From Mucilaginibacter inviolabilis (GTDB taxonomy: Bacteria; Bacteroidota; Bacteroidia; Sphingobacteriales; Sphingobacteriaceae), in assembly GCF_011089895.1 (NCBI RefSeq), contig NZ_JAANAT010000001.1, positions 3,782,001 to 3,846,000 on the forward strand: DNA of 64,000 nucleotides, in the 5' to 3' direction. The notes under the pieces are model-generated. The model was given only the letters and a program-made list of their open reading frames with translations. It searched no databases and was not told the DNA's origin. Within the stretch, counting starts at the first letter, position 1, and each line of letters opens with the position of its first letter. Position numbers and translations under genes: made by a program. Of the stretch, positions 16,756 to 25,400 are shown piece by piece.

Positions 16756-16822
16756 ATTCGTCTTATAGTAGGCTCAATTAGTCGAAAAAGTTTGGGTTTC
16801 CATGATCACCCCGTTAGTTTTA
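16756..16822 (+). promoter_or_regulatory. cluster promoter of the modification operon
   Basis: ATTCGTC (16756-16762) and ATTAGTC (16777-16783) are 21 bp apart. GAAAAAGTTTG supplies a perfect -33 TTTG (16791-16794), followed after 20 bp by TAGTTTTA (16815-16822). This is the copy closest to the Bacteroidota vegetative promoter consensus. Confidence 0.75.
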
Positions 16823-16847
16823 ATAAAAAAACCAAATCATAAAAATT

Positions 16848-17024
16848 ATGTCAGGAGAAATTAAAGCGTTAATCGGGGGGCTACATAATTTACAACTAAA
16901 GAATTATGGTTTACCTGTTGCCGAACCACGCGAAAAAGTAAAAAGAACGAACAACGGTAAAGTAGAAAAATCGACGCGGCTGTTTCTGAAGAAATTTCCG
17001 GGTGTCGACGCCTCTGGTCTTTAG
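16848..17024 (+). CDS. 58-aa small protein of unknown function heading the modification operon
   Basis: The ATG at 16848-16850 lies 25 bp after the -7 element of a cluster promoter, the same layout as the precursor genes. The product starts MSGEIKALIGGLHNLQLKNYG, is strongly basic in its second half (REKVKRTNNGKVEKSTRLFLKK) and ends GVDASGL. It does not share the LNLDE leader. It contains an early GG (IGGL), but this lies at residues 10-11, too near the N-terminus for a normal leader. It could be an eighth, unrelated precursor, a chaperone-like helper or a regulatory leader ORF. Coding status is inferred from position, start and length only. Confidence 0.5.
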   Translation: MSGEIKALIGGLHNLQLKNYGLPVAEPREKVKRTNNGKVEKSTRLFLKKFPGVDASGL

Positions 17025-17118
17025 CAACATCACATTCATAACCTTAAAAAAGGTAAAAGCAAATACTAATAAACTTAATTAACAAGCGGCTATAACAACT
17101 CAGTTTATTTAAAAAATT

Positions 17119-18426
17119 ATGCAAACCCAAATAGCAGAAAAACCCGAAACCTTAGAGGTGGTGCATCACTCACCTAACCCATCAAACCCAACAAGCAAGG
17201 TTGATTTTTTGGTTTTAAAAATAGCCAGCAGGTGCAATCTGAATTGTAGCTATTGCTACATGTACAATTTGGGCGATAAAACTTATATGCAGCAGCCAAA
17301 GTTTATGAGCGAAGAGGTAATTGATACCATGCTTGCCCGTGTTATTGAGCATGTTAAAAAACATAACTTAACCGCTTTTGCTTTTGGTTTTCATGGTGGT
17401 GAGCCGCTGCTGGCCGGCAAGCAGTTTTTTATAAACTTTGTTAACAAAACAAACGCCCTGTTTGAAAAACATAACATTACTCCAAACTATTTTATTCAAA
17501 CCAACGGCGTGTTGCTTACCCGCAGCATTGGTAAATTATTTAATGAGCTGAAGATCCAGATAGGTGTAAGTTTAGATGGCACCGAAGAAATCAATGATGC
17601 TTTCCGGGTTGATCATAAAGGCCGCGGAAGCTATCAAAGGGTGGTAGCCGGGATACATAAATTAGAGGATAACAGAAATCCTGTAACCGGTAAGTACAGA
17701 GTTGGTTTGTTGAATGTGATGAACCTGAACTGCGATCCGGTTGAACTATACTATCACTACGCCAACGTAGTTAATGTAGAATCATTTGATCTACTGTTCC
17801 CGATAGCCAACCACCGGGTAGGACCATATGTACCAAGTAAAGGACCATTTTCCAAATCGCTTACTCCGTATGCCGATTGGATGCTGATCATGTTCCATCT
17901 TTGGTTTAATGACAAATCGGAATCAAGGCCGCACATCCGGTTGTTTGACATGCTGATCAAACAGGTGCTGGGTGCATCGGCATCTTTAGATTCCATTGGC
18001 AATAAAGATAACGGCCTGCTGGTAATAGAAACAGATGGAGGTATTGAACCATCAGACGTACTGAAAAGCTGCGGCAACGCCATCACTAAACAAGGACTTA
18101 ACGTAAAAACCAATGCGCTTGACGATGCCCTTGATAAAAAACTGGTAGCCACCTATGTACACAACGGGCAATACCTGAGCGAAACTTGCAAAAGATGCCC
18201 CATTGTAGAAATGTGCGGCGGCGGTTACATGCCACACCGTTACAGCCCGGATAATGGCTTTGATAATCCATCTGTTTACTGCAAAGACCTGATCAAACTG
18301 ATATCAGAGATCCAATCAACCGTGGTTGACAATCTGCCGAAAGAGATACTAGATCTGTATCCGCTTGGAAAACTGAACTATACCGAAATCATCAACGAAA
18401 TATATGCCCAAAGCTATGCAAGCTAA
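17119..18426 (+). CDS. radical SAM/SPASM peptide maturase 1
   Basis: A 435-aa enzyme with a roughly 30-residue N-terminal extension before the core. The [4Fe-4S]-SAM motif CNLNCSYC starts near residue 39, followed by FGFHGGEPLL near residue 93, QIGVSLDG near 150 and a SPASM region CKRCPIVEMCGGGYMPHRYS near 357. It is clearly paralogous to the next gene and to the minus-strand enzyme at 11797-12990. Family members use SAM radicals to cross-link aromatic or His side chains to nearby residues in a precursor; the conserved His and Phe in the B cores are the likely anchors. It is the first enzyme gene of the operon. Confidence 0.9.
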   Translation: MQTQIAEKPETLEVVHHSPNPSNPTSKVDFLVLKIASRCNLNCSYCYMYNLGDKTYMQQPKFMSEEVIDTMLARVIEHVKKHNLTAFAFGFHGGEPLLAGKQFFINFVNKTNALFEKHNITPNYFIQTNGVLLTRSIGKLFNELKIQIGVSLDGTEEINDAFRVDHKGRGSYQRVVAGIHKLEDNRNPVTGKYRVGLLNVMNLNCDPVELYYHYANVVNVESFDLLFPIANHRVGPYVPSKGPFSKSLTPYADWMLIMFHLWFNDKSESRPHIRLFDMLIKQVLGASASLDSIGNKDNGLLVIETDGGIEPSDVLKSCGNAITKQGLNVKTNALDDALDKKLVATYVHNGQYLSETCKRCPIVEMCGGGYMPHRYSPDNGFDNPSVYCKDLIKLISEIQSTVVDNLPKEILDLYPLGKLNYTEIINEIYAQSYAS

Positions 18427-19654
18427 ATCATTTTCTTTTGTTGTTAAAATAGCCAGCCGCTGTAACCTTAATTGTACCTATTGCTATATGTATAATATGG
18501 GCGACGACAGCTATTTGATGCAGCCTAAAAAAATGAGCGATCTTACCATCCAAAAGCTTGCCCAGCGGATCGACTCATTTTCAAAAAAGCACGAGATGCA
18601 GGCTATTTCCATCATTTTGCATGGTGGCGAGCCTTTACTGGCCGGTAAAGCTTTTTTCCGCCGCTTCCTGGATATCTTCCGGCAAAACATTGCTGATCAT
18701 GTAAAGATCGTTTATGTGGTGCAAACCAATGCCCTGCTTATTGATGAAGAGTGGATGCAGCTGTTTGAAGAGCTGGATATTAAATTGGGTATCAGCCTGG
18801 ATGGGGATAAAGAAACTAATGATAAATATCGCATCGATCATAAAGGCAAAGGGTCATATGACCGGGTAATTGAAAAATACCAGCTGGCCCGTGATTCTGA
18901 ATTCAGCAAAAAAGCTCCGGCGGTATTAACGGTGATCAACATTGATTCAGATCCTAAGGAATTATATTATCATCACAAATCGATCGGCATTGAATCATTT
19001 GACATATTATTACCCGACTCTAACTGGGATAAACTGCCGCCGGCACCTTCGCCAGGTACCCGGTTTTACGGATCGCCAACCGCTTACGGCGATTGGCTCA
19101 TTGCCTTGTTTGATGAATGGTATAATGATTCCAACCAAAACAAACGGCCAAAAATCCGGAAGTTTACCCAGATAGTGCAAATGGTATTGGGCCATAAAGT
19201 TTCAGCAGATGACCTTGGCGCCGGTGATAATCAGGTAATGGTGATTGAAACAGATGGTGCATACGAAGCTGGCGACTCGTTAAAAATTTGCGGCCCCTCT
19301 TTTACTAAAGCCAATACCAATGTACATAATCACGAAATTGATGAAGGCCTGAACACCGATCTGGCTAACCTTTATTTCAAGAGCCATAATAGTTTATGCC
19401 GCGAGTGTTCGTCCTGTAAAATACGGAGCATCTGCGGCGCCGGTTATTTGCCGCACCGGTACAGCACATCCAATTCATTCAATAATACTTCGGTTTATTG
19501 TATGGACCTTACCAGGCTCATCAGCCATATCCAAAACAGGATCGTAGATACATTGTCGGCCGATATGGAAGAAGATATTCAAATCAAAAAATTTGATTAC
19601 CTGGAAATATTTAACGACAGGCAGCCCAAGGATTTAGTAACAATTAGTATTTGA
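18416..19654 (+). CDS. radical SAM/SPASM peptide maturase 2
   Basis: The start MQAKSFSFVVK at 18416 is preferred over an upstream ATG at 18404; either way the gene overlaps the end of maturase 1, implying coupled translation. The 412-aa product has CNLNCTYC (Cys16, 20, 23), ILHGGEPLL, LGISLDG and SPASM Cys residues in CRECSSCKIRSICGAGYLPHRYS. CGAG replaces the usual CGGG. Two tandem paralogs suggest division of labour, for example one acting at the His-Gly-Ser triad and one at Phe-Ser-Arg, or a heterodimer; the sequence cannot decide between these. Confidence 0.9.
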   Translation: MQAKSFSFVVKIASRCNLNCTYCYMYNMGDDSYLMQPKKMSDLTIQKLAQRIDSFSKKHEMQAISIILHGGEPLLAGKAFFRRFLDIFRQNIADHVKIVYVVQTNALLIDEEWMQLFEELDIKLGISLDGDKETNDKYRIDHKGKGSYDRVIEKYQLARDSEFSKKAPAVLTVINIDSDPKELYYHHKSIGIESFDILLPDSNWDKLPPAPSPGTRFYGSPTAYGDWLIALFDEWYNDSNQNKRPKIRKFTQIVQMVLGHKVSADDLGAGDNQVMVIETDGAYEAGDSLKICGPSFTKANTNVHNHEIDEGLNTDLANLYFKSHNSLCRECSSCKIRSICGAGYLPHRYSTSNSFNNTSVYCMDLTRLISHIQNRIVDTLSADMEEDIQIKKFDYLEIFNDRQPKDLVTISI

Positions 19655-19673
19655 CCCAGAAAATATTGAAATC

Positions 19674-20540
19674 ATGATCATACAAGATGGCATCAAAATT
19701 TATCCACATTTAGACTGGGAGTCTAAAATTTGGCTTAGCGAAGGAACAATGATAGCAAAGGGCACAGCGTCAAACGGGATACAATACCGGGATAATGCTT
19801 TTAAACCATTAAAGCCCTGGAGAAGCGCTAACGAAACCGAACGGGAAATACTGCTTGGCCAGGATGGAGAAGAAGAACCAGACCTAAACAGCGTTATCAA
19901 TATTGTTAAACTGCCCGATCATGTGATTGAAGAACTGAAAGAGTACAAGTTTCAAAATATCAACAGTAAATTCAAATTTAAACATTACAAAGCGCTTTAC
20001 GGCGAAAAGCTGGATCAAAGCATTATTGGTCTTAATACCTACCTGAAAACCCTGCTGATAGAAGGTCAGCCGGTGCCGCCGCCATCATTCGCGTTTAACC
20101 AGCCTAATCTGGAAACGGTGACCGTTTACCTTAAATTTAACGCGCTGGGAGGTCTGCATATCGATAATTTCGACGGGTTTGATATAGGCCAAACCGAACA
20201 CGCCGGCCGCAGGATGTGTATCAACCTGGGCGCCGAAGTAAGGCATCTACTGTTCATCAATCAACCTATCAACACCATGATAGAGTGGATGAAAACCAAA
20301 AAAACGGTTGTAAAAGAATACTCACAATGGAACCTTTATAACGACTTTATGCGGTACTTCAGCGAGTACCCGGTTATAAAGATCCCTATACAGCCCTATG
20401 AGGCCTACATTGCCCCCACAGAAAATATGATACATGAAGGCTGTACAGAAGGTACCACTCATTATGATGTAAGTTTATCATACCGCGGTGCGTTTAAAAA
20501 CACTTGCCCTAAACCCGTATTTAACAGTCAGGTTTATTAA
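19674..20540 (+). CDS. 2-oxoglutarate/Fe(II)-dependent oxygenase, peptide-tailoring
   Basis: A 288-aa protein with a non-haem iron facial triad in a jelly-roll: LHIDNFDGFD (HxD, about residues 162-164), NMIHEGC (distal His near 253) and DVSLSYRG (Arg for 2-oxoglutarate near 270). Such enzymes hydroxylate unactivated C-H bonds with O2. Enzymes of this kind accompany some cyclophane-forming radical SAM systems (the YhhC-type naming in current annotations), so the substrate is probably a cross-linked B core. It lies 19 bp after maturase 2 and 14 bp before the MDR gene. The family call rests on the motif spacing; the target residue is unknown. Confidence 0.78.
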   Translation: MIIQDGIKIYPHLDWESKIWLSEGTMIAKGTASNGIQYRDNAFKPLKPWRSANETEREILLGQDGEEEPDLNSVINIVKLPDHVIEELKEYKFQNINSKFKFKHYKALYGEKLDQSIIGLNTYLKTLLIEGQPVPPPSFAFNQPNLETVTVYLKFNALGGLHIDNFDGFDIGQTEHAGRRMCINLGAEVRHLLFINQPINTMIEWMKTKKTVVKEYSQWNLYNDFMRYFSEYPVIKIPIQPYEAYIAPTENMIHEGCTEGTTHYDVSLSYRGAFKNTCPKPVFNSQVY

Positions 20541-20554
20541 TTATCCAAATACCC

Positions 20555-21694
20555 ATGAAACAATTAGCGGTAGTACATCCCGAATTTGAAGTGGCAAACC
20601 CGGCCAGTAAATTCGCGGTGAATTTTTTTGGGGAGCCTGTAAATTTTGTTCTGGATGATTGTTTTCCGGAGAAAGAGAATATTGTACTGGGCGACCATGA
20701 AGTTTTGGTCAGGAAAAAAGGTTTTTCGCTCAACTACCGCGACCTCAATTTTATCATGAAGGCTTCGCGGCATTTTATCAGCGACAATTGCAAAACGGCC
20801 TATCTGCCCATCGGGTCTGAATTTGTGGGAGAGGTGGAACAAACCGGCCGCCTGGTTACCGGTCTGCAAAAAGGCGACCGCGTAATACCTAATTGGAATT
20901 ACGAGGAGATACGCCTGCTTAAAAAGCGCAAACCAGGTCTAGCTGCCGGAGTAGCCAGCAACTCTACTTCAAAAGAAAAAGAAATACTGCATTACCGCAA
21001 GCTTTATAAAATACCCGAAACCTTTCCGTTGGAGGTTGCCGCAGGATTTTCTATCGGTGCGCAAACCGGCATGAGCATGCTGCGTAAGGCAAAGCTCAAC
21101 AGTAAATCAACCCTGTTGGTTACGGGTGGCTCGTCAAACACTTCGTTGTTTGTATTAAAAATGCTGCCCAATTTTAAGTATAAGCATGTTTATGTGCTCA
21201 CCTCTTCTGCAGAAAAGGCGCAACAACTGGAAAAACTAAACATTAAAAATGCCACTATACTGGTGAATAACAAATCAAAGGATGAGGACATCGACCTATC
21301 GATCGTAAAGATCCTGAATAATAACATTGATGCCATTATTGATCCGTTCTGTAATATATATCTTAAAAAATTGTACTATCTGCTCAAGTTCAACGGCAGG
21401 TATGTGACCTGCGGAATTGAGAATAATACTTTATACAACACACCCGGCATAGATACCGAGACTATGCAATTACCCGAAAACCTATTAGTTCACTTTATCA
21501 TGAACAACATCAGCTTTACCGGTAACTGCTTGGGTACAACCCGCGATCTGGGCAAAGCCGTCGATCTTTATCTTAATGATAAGCTGAGTTTAAGTAATTA
21601 CCAAAGCCTGTCCTACAAAAATGGCTCTGAGTTTTTAGAGATGTCATATAATGATGCCAACAGATTAGGTAAGGTAGTATGTATGTACGAGTAA
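20555..21694 (+). CDS. medium-chain dehydrogenase/reductase, quinone-oxidoreductase type
   Basis: A 379-aa MDR protein: GroES-like N-terminal half with SLNYRDLNFIM and PIGSEFVGEVEQTGRLVTGLQKGDRV, then a Rossmann half with LLVTGGSSNTSLFVLKML and DAIIDPFCN. The zinc-site GHE is replaced by GSE, and NYRDL is typical of zinc-independent quinone reductases, so it is probably an NADPH-dependent C=C reductase. In lanthipeptides, an MDR enzyme (LtnJ) reduces dehydroalanine to D-Ala, although LtnJ is zinc-dependent. Sitting in an operon with LanB, reduction of dehydrated residues is an attractive but unproven role. Normal family length is 330-380 aa. Confidence 0.8.
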   Translation: MKQLAVVHPEFEVANPASKFAVNFFGEPVNFVLDDCFPEKENIVLGDHEVLVRKKGFSLNYRDLNFIMKASRHFISDNCKTAYLPIGSEFVGEVEQTGRLVTGLQKGDRVIPNWNYEEIRLLKKRKPGLAAGVASNSTSKEKEILHYRKLYKIPETFPLEVAAGFSIGAQTGMSMLRKAKLNSKSTLLVTGGSSNTSLFVLKMLPNFKYKHVYVLTSSAEKAQQLEKLNIKNATILVNNKSKDEDIDLSIVKILNNNIDAIIDPFCNIYLKKLYYLLKFNGRYVTCGIENNTLYNTPGIDTETMQLPENLLVHFIMNNISFTGNCLGTTRDLGKAVDLYLNDKLSLSNYQSLSYKNGSEFLEMSYNDANRLGKVVCMYE

Positions 21695-21718
21695 GTAAAC
21701 AAAATTAATATATTGATC

Positions 21719-22159
21719 ATGAGCTTTAACGTTTTTCACAGCTCCCCGGTACAGGGTCTTTCGGTTATTGAACCCAGGTTTTCATTAACACATAAAAGGC
21801 TATGGGTTTATGCTACCAAATCGCCCATTATGTCAGCCCCGTTTTTGAGCAATCTGGGTGGCGATTTAACCTGCTATGTGGGTAAAGAGATCGTGGAAAA
21901 CAGATCTTTTATTATGGAGCGTAACCCTGGACTTTTTGATCAGCGGTATCTGAACAAAACAGGATCAATATATATGCTGCCGGGCGATACTTTTATTGAA
22001 AACCAAACCACATGGAAAGAAGAACTGGTGAGCGAGGTGGCTGTACCCGTTTTAGATGAGTTTAGGATCGATAACGTAAAGGACTTTCTTTTCCGTTTAA
22101 AGGAACTAAACCTGTTAGATATTTACCTGATACCCGAAGACGGTTTACTATATGGATAG
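21719..22159 (+). CDS. 146-aa protein of unknown function, translationally coupled to LanB
   Basis: I do not recognise it firmly. The ATG at 21719 (MSFNVFHSSPVQGLSVIEPRF) is preferred to the TTG at 21713. It overlaps the LanB start by 8 bp. The order FHSSPVQGLSVIEP, RLWVYATKSPIMSAPFL and later a compact alpha/beta region vaguely resembles small ADP-ribosyltransferase-like folds (H-x-T/S, then Y-A-T, then A), but a catalytic Glu is not obvious. No signal peptide or TM segment, so it is cytosolic. By position it is a peptide-tailoring or LanB-partner protein. Confidence 0.6.
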   Translation: MSFNVFHSSPVQGLSVIEPRFSLTHKRLWVYATKSPIMSAPFLSNLGGDLTCYVGKEIVENRSFIMERNPGLFDQRYLNKTGSIYMLPGDTFIENQTTWKEELVSEVAVPVLDEFRIDNVKDFLFRLKELNLLDIYLIPEDGLLYG

Positions 22160-25157
22160 CCCTGATTTTGCTTATCAATGTGATTTTTTCTCATTAAGGC
22201 TCCCCATTTTTAGCTTACAAAAAATGGAGGAGTTTCGCATTGCCGAAGCAAATGGACAGGAGGAAAGTTTTCTCATAAACCTGCTCAATCATCATCATTT
22301 CAGAGATGGTATTTTGCTGGCATCACCTACTGTTTACCACGAACTACGGAAGTTGGAAAACGGTGAGCTAAATGCTAAAAAAAAAGAGAAGTTATTAAAA
22401 ACCCTTTATAAATACTTTGTCAGATGTTGTATCCGCCCGCTGCCTTTCGGGCTGTTTGCAGGCTATGCGGCAGGCACTATAACTGCAGAGGCAACCAGCC
22501 TGGCTATCGATCAGGAGAAAAATTTAAGGCAACTGCGATTAGCGGGCACGCCGGTTAAAATACTGATAAAACTGGTTGCAGATTTCCTGATCAGGAATGG
22601 ACATGAACAAATAGCAGACGCCGAAAAACCGCATCATCCATTAATATTTAACTATTATCAATTACAGGGTTTTGAAGAGGATGTAAAGGATGAATACTCC
22701 CTTGGTAATTTACAAAAGCAGCTATTTGCCGTATTCTTAAAATCTGAAGATCCACTTATTGAACTGGCCGATTTGATTAGCCGGCATCCGGATAACGAAC
22801 AATTAACTGAATTTATTAAAGATATCCGCGCCCAATTGCACTCGGATAAGCCTCTGATCCAAATACATGAACATATCTCTGCCCTGTTTAATCCTTATGA
22901 TGCGGATGCCTCATCATCAGAATACCTGCAAGCCGATCTGTTTGTAAAAAATGCCGTTGGTTTAAATATCCCCAACAAGGTAACATCCGCGCTGCTAACC
23001 GAAGTTGAAGAGTTAAATGCTTTGGGACCTGCTTACATTAATGATGATCTGCTTCATTTCGTAACAGAATTCACACACCATTATGGCGATGCTCAAATCC
23101 CTTTATTAACAGCGCTTGATCAGCAAAGCGGCATTATTTACCCATCTTCCAACGCTGAAAGCTGTACCTTCAACGGTCATATTTCTCCCTTGTCCGCGCA
23201 AGAAATTACGGGGGGCAGAACGGATGTTTTAAAAAGCTTACGACTTAAAAAGTTTGCGGAGGCAATGATCAACAACCAAAAAGAGGTTGAAATTACCGCT
23301 GATGATATTAACCGTTTTAAAAGCCACCAGTCGGCCGCGGTTAAAAACTTTTATTTGCAGGGCAACCTTATTGCTGCTTCATCAGATGAACTTGACCGGG
23401 AATCATTTCAATTCTTTATCAAAAAACAATCAGCACCATCTGCCTTAGCCTTAGTAAGTAAGTCGGCCTATGGTTTGCCGGGGCTACGCAATCAATTATC
23501 CGATTTTATCAGCCAGGAAGATGTATTAAGCGGAGATTCCATTTTAGCCGAAATAGTTTTTATCCCCGGCGATGTTATCGACAATTCTATTTACCGGCCA
23601 ATCCTCCGGCGGTTTACTATTGATCTTCAATCAGGTGCCTTGGGGCAATCCGAAGAAAATATACATTTAACTGATCTGTTTATCTCGGTTAAAAACCAGG
23701 AGATCATTTTACATTCCAAAAAGTTAAATAAAAGGATCATTCCTATACTCACTTGTAATCATAATTTTTATAAAGGTCCGGCGGTATACCGTTTTTTAAG
23801 CGAGCTGCAATATCAAAACCCTAAACAGGTATTCGCCTGGTATTGGGAGCATCTGGCAAGCGAGTCTTTTCTTCCCCGCATCACCTACAAACACCTGGTA
23901 CTTTCCAAGGCCCAATGGCATATCAGTCAACAAGAAATTAACGCTGTAACCGAACGGCTTGCAGAGCCTGTTGAGGCTTTGAAGGAATTACAGCGCCGGC
24001 TAAAATTCCCGCAGCTATTTACTATAGCGAATGATGATAAAGAAATGCTGATCGATATCCGGTCGGCATTTTCCTGTACCCTTTTCCTGGAAGCCGTAAC
24101 CGAAAATGGCATTACCATTATAGAGTATCTTGGCAATCCGGCGTCAACCTTATTTAAAAACAAGGGCGATAGTTTTCACCACGAAATGATCATCCCTGTT
24201 TTGGATAACCGAAAAGCTTCGGCCATATACAATGAGATAACAACACAGCAGTATCCGGAACCGGACGAAAACCTCCCGGAGCAAAATGAGTGGATATATT
24301 ATAAAATTTATGGCCGCCCAATAGTTCTTCACCAAGCTATGGAAACCCTTTATCAGCTATTAAACCTGATGACCGATGAAGGCATCATTTCGCAGTGGTT
24401 CTTTATCCGATATGATGATCCGTATTATCACCTGCGGTTAAGGATAAAAATGGCTTCGTACGCCATGGCTAAATATACCAATGTTATTGCTGAATTGAAA
24501 AACGCGTTAAAGAGCCAGATAGAAAACCACCATATCTGGTCTTTAGAGCCCGATACCTACATTCCCGAGGTTGAACGCTATGGCTCCGCGACCATGGAAT
24601 ACTGCGAGCAATTATTTTATCACGACAGCTGCGCCGCTATGCAATTGTTTAAAAGCGGTGTTACCATACCGGATAGCTGGCTGGTTGGTATACTTAACGT
24701 TGAAACCTTGATGAATGATTTTGATTTGGATATTGCCGGTAAAATTGAGCTGTTGTATCAAATGGAGATTGATTTTTTTAACCGGGCAGGCGGTTCCAAA
24801 CAACTCCAGGTATCTTTTGATACACTATACCGGGCGCATAAACAAAGTATTGAAACCATGATCAATGGTGAAAATGAAGCGTATTGGGTATTTAAAGAAA
24901 TATTTAAAACCCGCACCGAGCAAAATAAACTGACCCTCTCTGCCCTTCAACATACCTGTAAAGAATATCCTTACAATTGTAAAACACCTTCGCAAATTAT
25001 CAACAGCGTTATTCACATGGCACTTAATCGTTTCTTTTTGACTCAGCAAAACAGGAATGAGTTGTTGATATATGGATTGTTACGCAGATACTATGTTTCC
25101 CTTATCTGCAAAATTCGTTATGAGGTAAAACAGTTGGCTAATCACATCGGAGCATAA
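22152..25157 (+). CDS. full-length class I lantibiotic dehydratase LanB-like 1
   Basis: The 1001-aa protein has the N-terminal glutamylation domain, with the hallmark RCCIRPLPFGLFAGYAAG near residue 92, and a C-terminal elimination (SpaB/thiopeptide-type) domain from about residue 712 with WIYYKIYGRP and QWFFIRYDDPYYHLRLRIK. In the family, Glu-tRNA-dependent glutamylation of Ser/Thr followed by elimination gives dehydroalanine/dehydrobutyrine. The FRLNLDEL box in the B leaders resembles the FNLD box bound by LanB. It ends the modification operon. No lanC-like cyclase exists in the window, so free dehydro-residues or reduced residues are expected. Confidence 0.88.
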   Translation: MDSPDFAYQCDFFSLRLPIFSLQKMEEFRIAEANGQEESFLINLLNHHHFRDGILLASPTVYHELRKLENGELNAKKKEKLLKTLYKYFVRCCIRPLPFGLFAGYAAGTITAEATSLAIDQEKNLRQLRLAGTPVKILIKLVADFLIRNGHEQIADAEKPHHPLIFNYYQLQGFEEDVKDEYSLGNLQKQLFAVFLKSEDPLIELADLISRHPDNEQLTEFIKDIRAQLHSDKPLIQIHEHISALFNPYDADASSSEYLQADLFVKNAVGLNIPNKVTSALLTEVEELNALGPAYINDDLLHFVTEFTHHYGDAQIPLLTALDQQSGIIYPSSNAESCTFNGHISPLSAQEITGGRTDVLKSLRLKKFAEAMINNQKEVEITADDINRFKSHQSAAVKNFYLQGNLIAASSDELDRESFQFFIKKQSAPSALALVSKSAYGLPGLRNQLSDFISQEDVLSGDSILAEIVFIPGDVIDNSIYRPILRRFTIDLQSGALGQSEENIHLTDLFISVKNQEIILHSKKLNKRIIPILTCNHNFYKGPAVYRFLSELQYQNPKQVFAWYWEHLASESFLPRITYKHLVLSKAQWHISQQEINAVTERLAEPVEALKELQRRLKFPQLFTIANDDKEMLIDIRSAFSCTLFLEAVTENGITIIEYLGNPASTLFKNKGDSFHHEMIIPVLDNRKASAIYNEITTQQYPEPDENLPEQNEWIYYKIYGRPIVLHQAMETLYQLLNLMTDEGIISQWFFIRYDDPYYHLRLRIKMASYAMAKYTNVIAELKNALKSQIENHHIWSLEPDTYIPEVERYGSATMEYCEQLFYHDSCAAMQLFKSGVTIPDSWLVGILNVETLMNDFDLDIAGKIELLYQMEIDFFNRAGGSKQLQVSFDTLYRAHKQSIETMINGENEAYWVFKEIFKTRTEQNKLTLSALQHTCKEYPYNCKTPSQIINSVIHMALNRFFLTQQNRNELLIYGLLRRYYVSLICKIRYEVKQLANHIGA

Positions 25158-25400
25158 CCTATCCTCAATTCAAGAAAATCATTCTCTTAATTTATTCGGC
25201 TAAAGCCATTTACAATTTTATGTTTTCCGCCCCATAAATGGGACGGCAATGAATTTTGATTTCTATCGTGAACTAAATTTCAACTCATTCTCGTTCGGCT
25301 TTAGCCAACGGATAGGCCAGCTAATCAAAAAAGGCTTTAGCCAAATTTCACTAAGAAGGTGCTTTAAATGCAATTCCGGTAATTTCGAATGATGCGGACA

